Positions 1 through 6,380 of a stretch of DNA of 6,847 nucleotides are shown piece by piece. The stretch is taken from positions 1 to 6,847 of the forward strand of contig JAUZQR010000188.1 of NCBI GenBank assembly GCA_030950865.1. Reading direction: 5' to 3'. Made by a program: the position numbers and the translations under genes. Under the pieces are notes generated by a model. It was not told the origin of the DNA and made no database searches. It saw only the letters and a program-made list of their open reading frames with translations. Position 1 is the first letter of the stretch. Each line of letters starts with the position of its first letter. Source of the DNA: Mariprofundaceae bacterium (GTDB lineage: Bacteria > Pseudomonadota > Zetaproteobacteria > Mariprofundales > Mariprofundaceae).

Positions 1-38
1 GCGATAATAATTTGTTTTTGTTTGATAGAATCACCCAT
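1..38 (-). CDS. N-terminus of the gene downstream of lptB (partial; possibly rpoN by synteny)
   Basis: An ATG at 38-36 overlaps the TAA stop of lptB in a TAATG arrangement. It opens a frame that runs off the left edge of the window: M-G-D-S-I-K-Q-K-Q-I-I-I and a partial Ala codon. A GGTGAAAG stretch inside the last lptB codons could serve as ribosome binding site. The stop-start overlap suggests translational coupling, so this would be the next gene of the operon. In many Proteobacteria the gene after lptB is rpoN (sigma-54), whose N-terminus often begins with a Lys-Gln pair as here. Thirteen residues are too few to confirm this, so the product is left open. Confidence 0.45.
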   Translation of the reverse strand, partial: MGDSIKQKQIII

Positions 39-772
39 TACATGCTAAAACTTTCACCCAAATACAAACGCCGTGCATCAGGGTGTTCAATAATTTCATC
101 AGCAGTGCCTTGTACTAGAATCTCGCCTGCACTCATCAAATAGGCACGGTCACAAATTGATAAGGTATCACGCACATTATGGTCGGTGATTAAAATACCA
201 ATGCCTTTATCACGTAATTCAGCGATAATGCTTTGAATATCTTCAACAGCGATAGGGTCTACGCCAGCAAAAGGCTCATCCAACAATAAAAAACGTGGTT
301 TGGTGACCAAGGCGCGAGCAATTTCGGTGCGCCTGCGTTGACCACCTGAAAGGGTATAGGCTTTTTGATGCTGTACACCTTCAATGCCCAAGTCGACCAG
401 CAAATTCTCAAGTTCTTCTTCGATTTGGATGCGAGGGAGGTTTAATGTTTCAAAAATAGCCAATAGATTTTCACGAACGGTTAATTTTCGAAAAATACTT
501 GCCTCTTGCGGTAAATAGCCAATGCCGCGACGGGCGCGCAAATGCATAGGTAGTGATGTAATATCTTCATTGTCGATAGTGACACGACCTTCATCAGCAG
601 GTACAAGCCCGCAGACCATGTAAAAACTGGTGGTTTTCCCCGCACCATTGGGTCCAAGAACGCCAATGCATTCACCTGAATATACATCTAGACTTACTGA
701 ATGAACTACGGTTTTTCCGCCATAACGCTTACATAAATGATTTGCGGAAAGGTGGTGAATACTTTGAATCAT
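38..772 (-). CDS. lptB: LPS export ABC transporter ATP-binding protein LptB
   Basis: Cytoplasmic ATPase of the LptB2FG transporter, which extracts LPS from the inner membrane and pushes it along the Lpt bridge. The 244 residues form one complete ABC domain: Walker A GPNGAGKT at 40-47, Q-loop Gln89 in YLPQEASIFRKLTV, signature LSGGQ at 141-145, Walker B LLLDEP with catalytic Glu166, D-loop at about 168-172 and switch His198 in ITDHNVRDTL. The GYLPQEASIFRKLTVRENL stretch and the LSGGQRRRTEIARAL signature are typical of LptB rather than amino-acid or lipoprotein ABC ATPases. Length matches the family (about 240). Its start ATG overlaps the lptA stop by 4 bp (ATGA). The membrane partners LptF and LptG are not in this window, as is usual. 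No key residue is missing. Confidence 0.97.
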   Translation of the reverse strand: MIQSIHHLSANHLCKRYGGKTVVHSVSLDVYSGECIGVLGPNGAGKTTSFYMVCGLVPADEGRVTIDNEDITSLPMHLRARRGIGYLPQEASIFRKLTVRENLLAIFETLNLPRIQIEEELENLLVDLGIEGVQHQKAYTLSGGQRRRTEIARALVTKPRFLLLDEPFAGVDPIAVEDIQSIIAELRDKGIGILITDHNVRDTLSICDRAYLMSAGEILVQGTADEIIEHPDARRLYLGESFSM

Positions 773-1227
773 GGGGCTTTATCCTGTGTGCCACTTGATT
801 CGATACTCATGCGCACGCGTTCACCATTGCCTTGCATGACTTGTGTATGCTCTGTTTTTATATTGTGGATAATTTTTTCACCGCGAATAACACCATCGGC
901 ATCTTCCACGCTGGCTTTACCAATAAGTGTTAAAATGTCATCTTTTTTATTGTAGCTTGCTTGCTTGGATGCACCGCGTTTATGCCCTTGCTGCATGCGT
1001 ACGCGCCCAAAAGCTTCGGCACGTTGTAATTCATTGTTTTGATAATAGGCAAGCAGACGATCACAGCGTAAATCAAAATTTCCACGTACCAAATGTACAC
1101 CACCTTTAAATTCTGCTTGGCTACGTAAGTGATCCACCATCATTTGTTCAGATTCAATGATGACAGCATCTTCAGCCCATGCGACATTCACCATCAGGCA
1201 TAGCCATAAGGTTAGTAAGAACTTCAT
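769..1227 (-). CDS. lptA: Periplasmic LPS transport protein LptA
   Basis: Periplasmic beta-jellyroll protein that oligomerises into the bridge carrying LPS from LptC to LptD at the outer membrane. From the chosen ATG at 1227 it has 152 residues. A signal peptide comes first (MKFLLTLWLCLMVNVAWA, cleavage predicted after Ala18 at AWA-ED), then an OstA/LptA domain at about 21-140. Visible family elements are the AEFKGGVHLVRGNFDLRCD strand pair (39-56), GRVRMQQ (74-80) and the SYNKKDDILTLIGKASVED repeat (91-109). The frame is open 14 codons further upstream. The start at 1227 is preferred because it has a strong GGGAGGG five bases upstream, starts directly with the signal peptide, and gives a 4 bp ATGA overlap with lptC. 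Somewhat shorter than E. coli LptA (185). The match rests on fold pattern and synteny. Confidence 0.92.
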   Translation of the reverse strand: MKFLLTLWLCLMVNVAWAEDAVIIESEQMMVDHLRSQAEFKGGVHLVRGNFDLRCDRLLAYYQNNELQRAEAFGRVRMQQGHKRGASKQASYNKKDDILTLIGKASVEDADGVIRGEKIIHNIKTEHTQVMQGNGERVRMSIESSGTQDKAP

Positions 1228-1802
1228 TGTAACCCTCCCAAGCGCTCTGGATGCGAATCTTTTACCCATACATCATGTGCAATATACAACATTTGGCTTT
1301 TGCGCTCTGCTTTTAAACCGCGCCCTTTGAATGTTGTATGCTGACCTTTGGCAGTAAATGCATTGGGTACAATAACTTCATCACGCGTACTGTCAAAATA
1401 CAATGTGCTCGTAAGCAATACCCAATCACGGTATGTTACACTGACATTGCCTTTAAAGTGAATATTCCGTTTGAGCGGTTCAAACCATGCTTTATCGCCA
1501 TGTACTGTGATGACTTCATTGGTTTCTGTAAATAATTCTAGAACGGGGGTTGCAAGTAACATGGTGCTTTCATGTTGTTTGGCAGATTCAGCTTTTAATC
1601 GCCAAATAATGCGCTCACCTTTACGCTCAACAATCAATGGTTTTTCGACACGTGTGGATGCGGCTTCGCCTGTGTCAGCAGTTTCTTCTGGTAGTGCTAC
1701 AGTATTGCTATGTGACCACATCAAACCCGCAGCAATCACCACGCTGCCAGTAGATACGAGCAAACAACCCCACTTTAGGTAACGCCAGTGCCATGCACGC
1801 AT
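1224..1802 (-). CDS. lptC: LPS export protein LptC
   Basis: Bitopic inner-membrane protein that receives LPS from LptB2FG and passes it to LptA. From the ATG at 1802 it has 192 residues, almost exactly the size of E. coli LptC (191). There is a short basic N-terminus (MRAWHWRYLK), one membrane helix at about 11-29, a linker rich in Ala, Glu and Thr (34-52), and a periplasmic beta-jellyroll at about 55-180. The domain contains RKGERIIWRLKAESAKQ (60-76), a NEVITVHGDKAWFEP strand (95-109) and a VWVKDS end, as in the family. The frame is open up to 1916 inside kdsC. I reject the longer starts because they put about 38 extra residues before the membrane anchor. The chosen start lies 7 bp after the kdsC stop and has no clear Shine-Dalgarno, so translation is probably coupled to kdsC. 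Sequence conservation in LptC is low; synteny adds much of the confidence. Confidence 0.9.
   Translation of the reverse strand: MRAWHWRYLKWGCLLVSTGSVVIAAGLMWSHSNTVALPEETADTGEAASTRVEKPLIVERKGERIIWRLKAESAKQHESTMLLATPVLELFTETNEVITVHGDKAWFEPLKRNIHFKGNVSVTYRDWVLLTSTLYFDSTRDEVIVPNAFTAKGQHTTFKGRGLKAERKSQMLYIAHDVWVKDSHPERLGGLQ
1233..1239 (-). promoter_or_regulatory. Ribosome binding site of lptA
   Basis: GGGAGGG on the minus strand, five bases before the ATG at 1227, inside the 3' end of lptC. It is the strongest Shine-Dalgarno in the operon. It decides the lptA start against the upstream in-frame ATG at 1269, which would put 14 extra residues in front of an otherwise normal signal peptide. Confidence 0.8.
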
Positions 1803-1809
1803 CAACTGT

Positions 1810-2373
1810 TTACCAGCCGCTCTCTTGTGCTGATACACCATACGGTGTTTGCATGATTTCATCCCAAGCATTGTTGGCAATAATAAGCCCTTCACAGGCT
1901 TGGCGCACGGCACCATTGCCGCCAGTATAACTAGAGACCCAGTCTACCTTGGATTGAACGCCCTGATGGGCATCAGCAGGAGCCATGCTAAAGCGGCATA
2001 CATCCATGGCTGGCAAATCAATCACATCGTCACCCATGTATGCACAGTCAGATGCTTGAATGCCTGCTTTTTCGCACAGTACCGCAATACCATCAGCCTT
2101 TCGTAAGCTGCCTTGAATAAGGTGCTTGATACCCAGCTCTTGGGTGCGGTGCTCGACAACTTTGGATGTGCGACCTGTTAAAATAGCCACTTCAATACCC
2201 ATACGTTGCAATAGTTTGATGCCATGCCCATCGCGCACGTTAAATGCTTTGATTTGCTCACATTCATCCGTGAGGAAAATTTGCCCCGCCGTTAATACAC
2301 CATCCACATCCAAGACCAGCATGCGAATATTTTTTGCCAAATTCATAGGGAATGATTGATAACTATGGCTCAT
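1810..2373 (-). CDS. kdsC: 3-deoxy-D-manno-octulosonate 8-phosphate phosphatase KdsC
   Basis: Cytoplasmic HAD-superfamily phosphatase that hydrolyses Kdo 8-phosphate to Kdo and phosphate, the step before CMP-activation in LPS inner-core synthesis. All HAD motifs are present in 187 residues: motif I DVDGVLT with nucleophile Asp22 and acid/base Asp24, motif II LTGRTS (65-70), motif III Lys92 in the SLRKADG stretch, and motif IV GDDVIDLP (114-121) with Asp115 and Asp116 for magnesium. There is no cap domain, as expected for this tetrameric C0 subfamily. The C-terminal GGNGAVRQAC (151-160) corresponds to the family GGxGAVRE tail that closes the neighbouring active site. The start at 2373 has an AGGTG about six bases upstream and overlaps the kdsD stop by ATGA. 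An internal ATG at 2346 lacks a ribosome binding site. Length fits E. coli KdsC (188). Confidence 0.96.
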   Translation of the reverse strand: MSHSYQSFPMNLAKNIRMLVLDVDGVLTAGQIFLTDECEQIKAFNVRDGHGIKLLQRMGIEVAILTGRTSKVVEHRTQELGIKHLIQGSLRKADGIAVLCEKAGIQASDCAYMGDDVIDLPAMDVCRFSMAPADAHQGVQSKVDWVSSYTGGNGAVRQACEGLIIANNAWDEIMQTPYGVSAQESGW

Positions 2374-3335
2374 GCGACACCTGCCTGTAAAAGGTCATGT
2401 AAATGTACAATGCCTTGCAACTCATCATTGTCCGTCACCACAAACAATGTTGTGAGTTTGTGTTTTTCCATGATATGCACCGCTTCACTTGCTAGATGGT
2501 TTGGCGCTATACTTCTTGGTTTGGGGTGCGCTAAGGTTTTAACAGAAGCCTCTAAATCAACAGCACCCGATTGTAAAATGCGGCGTAAATCACCATCGGT
2601 GATGCAAGCTATAAGCGTTCCATTTTCTTCAACACCAGTGACACCCAAGCGGTGTTGTGACATCTCTACGATAGCTTCTTTTAAACTCGCAGATATATCT
2701 ACCATAGGCAATTCATCGCCAGCATGCATGACATCTGCAACAGTCATCAATTTGCGACCCAAACTTCCTGCGGGATGTACGCGGGCAAAATCTTCTTCTT
2801 TAAAACCACGTTGTTTCAATACAACCACAGCCAAAGCATCACCCAGTGCCAATGTTGCGGTTGTTGATGCAGTAGGTGCTAAATTCATAGGGCAAGCTTC
2901 TTCACGAACAGGCACTTCCAAAACCATGTCTGCAAACGTTGCCAGTGTAGATGTCGGGTTGCCCGTTATGGCAATCACCGATGCGCCCAAACGTTTGATG
3001 GTAGGCAGTAAGCCGCAGACTTCATCGGTTTCACCGCTATGTGATAATGCCAATACAGCATCATCGCTGGTAATCATGCCCAAGTCACCATGTTGGGCTT
3101 CGGCGGCGTGGACAAAAAAGGCAGGTGTGCCAGTCGATGCAAAGGTTGCGGCAATTTTCCGTGCAATAATACCTGATTTCCCCATACCAATAACAACCAA
3201 GCGACCTTTTAGATTTAAAATACAATTCACGGCAGCTACAAAATCATGATTTAATGCTTGTTTTTGTGCCTGTAGACCTTGAATTTCAATATCAAGAACG
3301 GTTTTGGCTTGTTCTAGCCATAATTCAGTGTTCAT
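2370..3335 (-). CDS. kdsD: Arabinose-5-phosphate isomerase KdsD (SIS plus two CBS domains)
   Basis: Aldo-keto isomerase that converts ribulose 5-phosphate to arabinose 5-phosphate, the entry point of Kdo synthesis. From the ATG at 3335 it has 321 residues. The SIS domain (about 35-180) contains GMGKSG at 50-55 with Lys53, HAAEAQHGDLG (76-86), SHSGETDE (98-105) and EACPMNLAPT (146-155). The HPAGSLGRKL motif (187-196) follows, with His187 matching the catalytic histidine of E. coli KdsD. Two CBS domains follow at about 200-258 and 265-321. The frame has another ATG at 3347 (325 residues). The start at 3335 is preferred because GGGG lies six bases upstream, and it leaves a 2 bp gap after the peptidase stop. 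Paralogues GutQ and KpsF share the fold; the direct overlap with kdsC makes KdsD the best name. Confidence 0.95.
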   Translation of the reverse strand: MNTELWLEQAKTVLDIEIQGLQAQKQALNHDFVAAVNCILNLKGRLVVIGMGKSGIIARKIAATFASTGTPAFFVHAAEAQHGDLGMITSDDAVLALSHSGETDEVCGLLPTIKRLGASVIAITGNPTSTLATFADMVLEVPVREEACPMNLAPTASTTATLALGDALAVVVLKQRGFKEEDFARVHPAGSLGRKLMTVADVMHAGDELPMVDISASLKEAIVEMSQHRLGVTGVEENGTLIACITDGDLRRILQSGAVDLEASVKTLAHPKPRSIAPNHLASEAVHIMEKHKLTTLFVVTDNDELQGIVHLHDLLQAGVA

Positions 3336-3337
3336 GG

Positions 3338-4708
3338 TTAACCCCATTCGGATTGCTGTGCAGCAAGTTTTAGACTGTTTTGCAGCTTGTTAGCATGCTT
3401 CTTAAAGCTAGCCATTTCAGCCTTGGGCACAGGTTTTGCAGGCGTGTGTTTCACACGTAGTGGGTTCATGGCACGTCCACGCACACGAAATTCAAAGTGC
3501 AAATGAGGCCCAGTTGCCAGACCAGACATGCCGACATAACCAATGATTTGCCCTTGTTTGACACGTACACCTTTATGAATGCCGCGACCGAACTTGCTCA
3601 TATGCCCATAGCGCGTACTGTGATTTCGATTGGTATGGCGAATTTGCACCAAACGCCCATAACCACCTTTCCAACCAGCAAAAGTGATACGACCATCACC
3701 AAGCGCATGAATAGGCGTGCCTGTTCTTGCTGCGTAATCCACGCCTTTATGGGCTCGGGTATAACCCAAAACAGGATGTTTCCGAGCTGACCTGAAACGT
3801 GAAGAAATGCGCGAGTATTTCACAGGCGATTTTAAATATGCCTTGCGAAGACTTTTGCCATTTAGTGAATAATAGCCTTCCTTGCCGCTTTTTAGGCGGT
3901 GTCGAATGGCATGATAGCTTCGTCCTTGATTGGTAAATACCGCATCCAAGATGGTGGTTCCAATGACTTTGCCAGCATCATTGTATTGTTCATCATACAA
4001 CACTTGAAACGAGTCGCTTTTGCGCAAATCGCGCGCAAAATCAATGTCCCACGCAAACACATCAACCAAATTCATAGTGGTTCGATCATCGAGCCCAGCT
4101 TTGGATGCTGCGACAAACAAACTATCTGAAATGGTTGCTTGAATATAAACTTGGCGGTGTGATGTGGTGTTTTGCTCCAATGTTGCTTGCCAGCCTTGTT
4201 CGCTATGCTTTAGGTGTAATTTTTGGCTTGCATCAATATCATAATACACATGGAGTATGCCATCTATATCATGACGGCTAAAGGCATGCCCAGCTTGAAT
4301 ACGATTGAGTGGATGTACATTTTTTGCGGCAGTTTGCATGGCGACAATATCGTTAAAGTTGAATCCCAAAGTGCTTAATGATGAAATGGCAGGGCCGCCT
4401 GATTCCACAATAACTTTCTTTTGAATATTGGCATGGTTTAACAGGTTGTTTCTTTCAGCTTTTAACCATTCTTCGTGTGTAAGTTGTACGCTTGCATCGA
4501 CGCTCAAGCTCGACATGGTTGTCATCACCAATAGCAAAACAAGACCTGATAAAATGGGGATGTATACGGCTTTTATAGAAAATAATTTACCCAATAAGCG
4601 CTGCGTACGATGCAAGGTATTCTGCGAGCCAGAAGCACGGTATTTTTTGCGTGCAAGTGACGGCGTAGCGGCTGAATAAGTTCGATTTGCAAAATCCTGT
4701 GCCAACAT
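3338..4708 (-). CDS. M23 family peptidoglycan DD-endopeptidase, membrane-anchored (MepM/Csd3-like)
   Basis: Predicted zinc endopeptidase that cuts peptide crosslinks in murein. The 456 residues comprise a basic cytoplasmic N-terminus (1-45), one signal-anchor helix (about 47-66), a periplasmic region at about 75-305 resembling the two N-terminal domains of MepM/Csd3-type proteins, and a LytM/M23 domain at about 310-420. All catalytic residues are visible: zinc ligands His320 and Asp324 in HKGVDYA, His369 in RYGHMS, and the HLH pair His402 and His404 in GPHLHFEFR. An intact site argues for an active enzyme rather than an EnvC/NlpD-type activator. A Lys-rich tail (421-456) follows. Length is close to E. 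coli MepM (440). The start has AGGAG three bases upstream, a slightly tight spacing. It is the first gene of the tightly packed kdsD-kdsC-lptCAB operon, an uncommon partner for these genes. The exact crosslink specificity cannot be told. Confidence 0.92.
   Translation of the reverse strand: MLAQDFANRTYSAATPSLARKKYRASGSQNTLHRTQRLLGKLFSIKAVYIPILSGLVLLLVMTTMSSLSVDASVQLTHEEWLKAERNNLLNHANIQKKVIVESGGPAISSLSTLGFNFNDIVAMQTAAKNVHPLNRIQAGHAFSRHDIDGILHVYYDIDASQKLHLKHSEQGWQATLEQNTTSHRQVYIQATISDSLFVAASKAGLDDRTTMNLVDVFAWDIDFARDLRKSDSFQVLYDEQYNDAGKVIGTTILDAVFTNQGRSYHAIRHRLKSGKEGYYSLNGKSLRKAYLKSPVKYSRISSRFRSARKHPVLGYTRAHKGVDYAARTGTPIHALGDGRITFAGWKGGYGRLVQIRHTNRNHSTRYGHMSKFGRGIHKGVRVKQGQIIGYVGMSGLATGPHLHFEFRVRGRAMNPLRVKHTPAKPVPKAEMASFKKHANKLQNSLKLAAQQSEWG
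3342..3345 (-). promoter_or_regulatory. Ribosome binding site of kdsD
   Basis: GGGG (part of AATGGGGTTAACC on the minus strand) six bases before the ATG at 3335, within the last codons of the peptidase gene. The alternative ATG at 3347 has no purine-rich stretch in front of it, so this site favours the shorter 321-residue KdsD. Confidence 0.5.
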
Positions 4709-4723
4709 TAACTCCTATAAAGC

Positions 4724-4743
4724 CTTATGAGATAGCTCATAAG
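4724..4743 (-). promoter_or_regulatory. Hairpin/inverted repeat in the leader of the M23 peptidase operon
   Basis: A perfect 8 bp inverted repeat, CTTATGAG and CTCATAAG, with a 4-base loop. It ends seven bases upstream of the AGGAG ribosome binding site (4712-4716) of the peptidase gene and 48 bp after the stop of the membrane-protein gene. No T-tract follows on either strand, so it is not a typical intrinsic terminator. It could be an operator, a leader hairpin affecting translation or mRNA stability, or chance. Confidence 0.4.
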
Positions 4744-4791
4744 TTGGCGCATGGTGATGGGATATTGAGCATTGTCAAAAAGCATAGCTGT

Positions 4792-5703
4792 TTATTTCGA
4801 ATCAACATTTTCTTTGTCGCTTTCGCTGACTGTGGCATCACTCTCAGTATCTATCATCAACTCTTGATGAACGAGCAGTGTCATGTGGGTAATCACAATG
4901 CATGGAACACTGGCGATAGCAGCCAATAATAAACCCAGCATGATTAAAGCCAGTAGATGGGCAATACTGCCCCAAAAACCAATGGCATCGACAATACGCA
5001 AGAATGCCTCGTTGGCAGTATAGTCGACCAAACTTAATGTAACTTGTGCCCCTAGCCATAATGGAGAAAGAACCACAACTGCAATGACACAGCTAACCAG
5101 CACACCGCCCAAATTATAAAGCAATAAGGTTGGCAGACGCTGTTTCATCAAATGCCATAAGTCTTCTTTTAGATGTTGAACATCCTCGCCCGCTAATACG
5201 ACTCGTGCAGCAATATTGAATAAAGCCAACAGTAATGCGACGGCGACAATACTGTTTAGAAGCAAAAGAGGCACTGCCAAAAGTGATAACCAAATCAAAC
5301 CCAAAGCGGGGATGTTTGCGAGTGACAAAAGCAGCATTTCCCCAAGCAATAAGACCAGTAGTAGGGCTGTTCCCCATGCGGGTAACAGCATCAATGCACG
5401 GGTTTTGCTCCAAGCGAAACGAAATGCCTCCACGCTGTTGGGTATAGGCTCTGATTGTAAATCTTGATGAAGTTGATGCGCCACGCCTGTTAAACCAAAT
5501 AAAAACCAAAACAAGCTGCCTAGCACACCGATAAAAGACATGAGAATGCCAGAAAAGGTATGATGTTCACTGGGTATAAATAACAGACCAAAAATCACTA
5601 CCGCGCCCAAGATACTGAGCGACATGGTAAGCAAAAGCTTGGGTTTTAGAGCATTTTGAATAGCCAGCCACCATGGTTCAGCTTGCCAATGATGTTGTGT
5701 CAT
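4792..5703 (-). CDS. Hypothetical six-helix inner-membrane protein
   Basis: I do not recognise a family. The 303-residue protein is strongly hydrophobic, with about six predicted membrane segments: roughly 22-43, 53-75, 104-128, 134-165 (long), 193-217 and 245-275. The N-terminus is Trp/His-rich (MTQHHWQAEPWWLAIQNALK). A polar loop at 76-101 contains EPIPNSVEAFRFAWSKTR, and another at 171-191 is charged (GEDVQHLKEDLWHLMKQR). The C-terminus is a short acidic, Ser-rich tail (285-303, TESDATVSESDKENVDS). No ATP-binding, catalytic or metal motif is evident. The start at 5703 is supported by GGAGG four bases upstream. It lies between the cNMP-fold gene (181 bp gap) and the peptidase gene (83 bp gap) on the same strand, so it may be its own transcription unit. 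Reading frame, ribosome binding site and hydrophobic periodicity make it a real gene; function is unknown. Confidence 0.85.
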   Translation of the reverse strand: MTQHHWQAEPWWLAIQNALKPKLLLTMSLSILGAVVIFGLLFIPSEHHTFSGILMSFIGVLGSLFWFLFGLTGVAHQLHQDLQSEPIPNSVEAFRFAWSKTRALMLLPAWGTALLLVLLLGEMLLLSLANIPALGLIWLSLLAVPLLLLNSIVAVALLLALFNIAARVVLAGEDVQHLKEDLWHLMKQRLPTLLLYNLGGVLVSCVIAVVVLSPLWLGAQVTLSLVDYTANEAFLRIVDAIGFWGSIAHLLALIMLGLLLAAIASVPCIVITHMTLLVHQELMIDTESDATVSESDKENVDSK

Positions 5704-5752
5704 GATGCCTCCAGCAACAAAGCGAATGATTCAAGCATGTTACAGGTTTGCA

Positions 5753-5782
5753 ATCATACATGACCTTTAGCTATTTTTCCAA
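5753..5782 (-). promoter_or_regulatory. Predicted sigma-70 promoter of the membrane-protein gene
   Basis: On the minus strand, TTGGAA (5777-5782) and TATGAT (5753-5758) are separated by 18 bases. These match four and five of six consensus bases. Transcription would start near 5746 and give a leader of about 40 bases before the ATG at 5703. A second, weaker alternative lies upstream: a perfect TATAAT at 5811-5816 with only TTTAAT as -35. Confidence 0.45.
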
Positions 5783-5827
5783 AGCATTTATGGATTTAGG
5801 CGCTTGTCGAATTATAATAATAGGCTA

Positions 5828-5857
5828 CGAAAAATTAAAGAATCTCGACATTTTTCG
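5828..5857. repeat. AT-rich inverted repeat downstream of the cNMP-fold gene
   Basis: CGAAAAAT (5828-5835) and its exact complement ATTTTTCG (5850-5857) flank a 14-base loop, about 28 bp after the stop of the cNMP-fold gene. It could help end that transcript. However, the T-run lies inside the stem and the stem is mostly A-T, so the terminator call is weak. Confidence 0.3.
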
Positions 5858-5871
5858 CTACAACGCTACAA
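5856..5871. repeat. Tandem octamer CGCTACAA x2
   Basis: Two exact adjacent copies of CGCTACAA (5856-5863 and 5864-5871), just after the cNMP-fold gene. A TGTCGAA/TTCGACA pair (5805-5811 and 5873-5879) brackets this stretch, and a further TCGACA is at 5845-5850. Short repeats like this can be protein-binding sites or chance. Confidence 0.35.
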
Positions 5872-5884
5872 GTTCGACAGACTT

Positions 5885-6358
5885 CTAGCGTGTGCCGCCT
5901 TGAATATATTGTTGTGCAAAGGCATTAAAACCGTTCATGTTTTTTAATGCAGAGCCTAGGTTGCGAATGGTGTTTAACATCAAGTCATGGCTAAGCTCTT
6001 TATGCTTCTGCATGAGGAGCTCCATACTTTTTTCTGGTAATATATAAACTTCACATGTTTCAAGTGCTTTAACAGTGGCGCTGGCAAGATCATGATTAAA
6101 AAATGCCATATCACCCATCTGTGCTCCAGCTTCCAACTTGGCTATGCGTACAGCTTGACCATGTTTTTCATATTGCAGGCTAACTGTGCCTGAATATAAC
6201 AAAAACAAACCTTGAGATGCATCACCTTCGGTAATCAGTTTGTCACTTTGCTTATAGTTTTTTACATCAATCATCTCAAGCAATATACCTTGTTCATGAT
6301 CAGATAAAGTACGAGCAAAAATATTTTCTTCTAACCAGTTCATGTCCACATTAGCCAT
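5885..6358 (-). CDS. Stand-alone cyclic-nucleotide-binding-fold protein (Crp-like sensor domain without DNA-binding domain)
   Basis: A 157-residue protein made of one cNMP-binding beta-roll (about 10-115) followed by helices (112-145) and a short tail ending GGTR. Family features are LITEGDASQGLFLLYSGTVSL (about 41-61), with the Gly turns of the roll, and GDMAFFNHDLASATVKALE (82-100), which aligns with the phosphate-binding cassette of CAP. In that cassette the usual GE is GD (Asp83), and the Arg that contacts the cyclic phosphate is replaced by Ala92. Classical cAMP or cGMP binding is therefore doubtful. There is no C-terminal helix-turn-helix, so it is not a Crp/Fnr transcription factor by itself. 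It is soluble, with no signal peptide. The start at 6358 has AAGGGGG about five bases upstream. It is divergent from glyQ and separated from the next gene by 181 bp, so probably monocistronic. Its partner is unknown. Confidence 0.9.
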   Translation of the reverse strand: MANVDMNWLEENIFARTLSDHEQGILLEMIDVKNYKQSDKLITEGDASQGLFLLYSGTVSLQYEKHGQAVRIAKLEAGAQMGDMAFFNHDLASATVKALETCEVYILPEKSMELLMQKHKELSHDLMLNTIRNLGSALKNMNGFNAFAQQYIQGGTR

Positions 6359-6380
6359 GATAGCCCCCTTGAAAATCAGC

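Noticed and set aside
1227..1269. Longer lptA start at 1269
   Set aside because: It would place 14 residues before a normal signal peptide, and the strong GGGAGGG belongs to the ATG at 1227.
2356..3249. Long plus-strand open frame (297 codons) antisense to kdsD
   Set aside because: Composition is rich in Ser, Thr, Ala and Cys with no domain pattern. The opposite strand encodes KdsD with all motifs, so this is a shadow frame.
4724..4743. Intrinsic terminator after the membrane-protein gene
   Set aside because: The hairpin is followed by GCTTTATAGG on the minus strand, not a T-run, and its stem is short and only half G-C.
4750..4778. Perfect TTGACA -35 (4773-4778, minus strand) upstream of the peptidase gene
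   Set aside because: At 17 bp spacing the -10 would be ACCATG, and no better hexamer lies at 16-18 bp, so I do not call it a promoter without transcript data.
5114..5509. Minus-strand 131-codon frame inside the membrane-protein gene
   Set aside because: It is a shifted frame of a hydrophobic gene, with no ribosome binding site or recognisable protein pattern. I see no sign of a frameshift, since the main frame is intact throughout.
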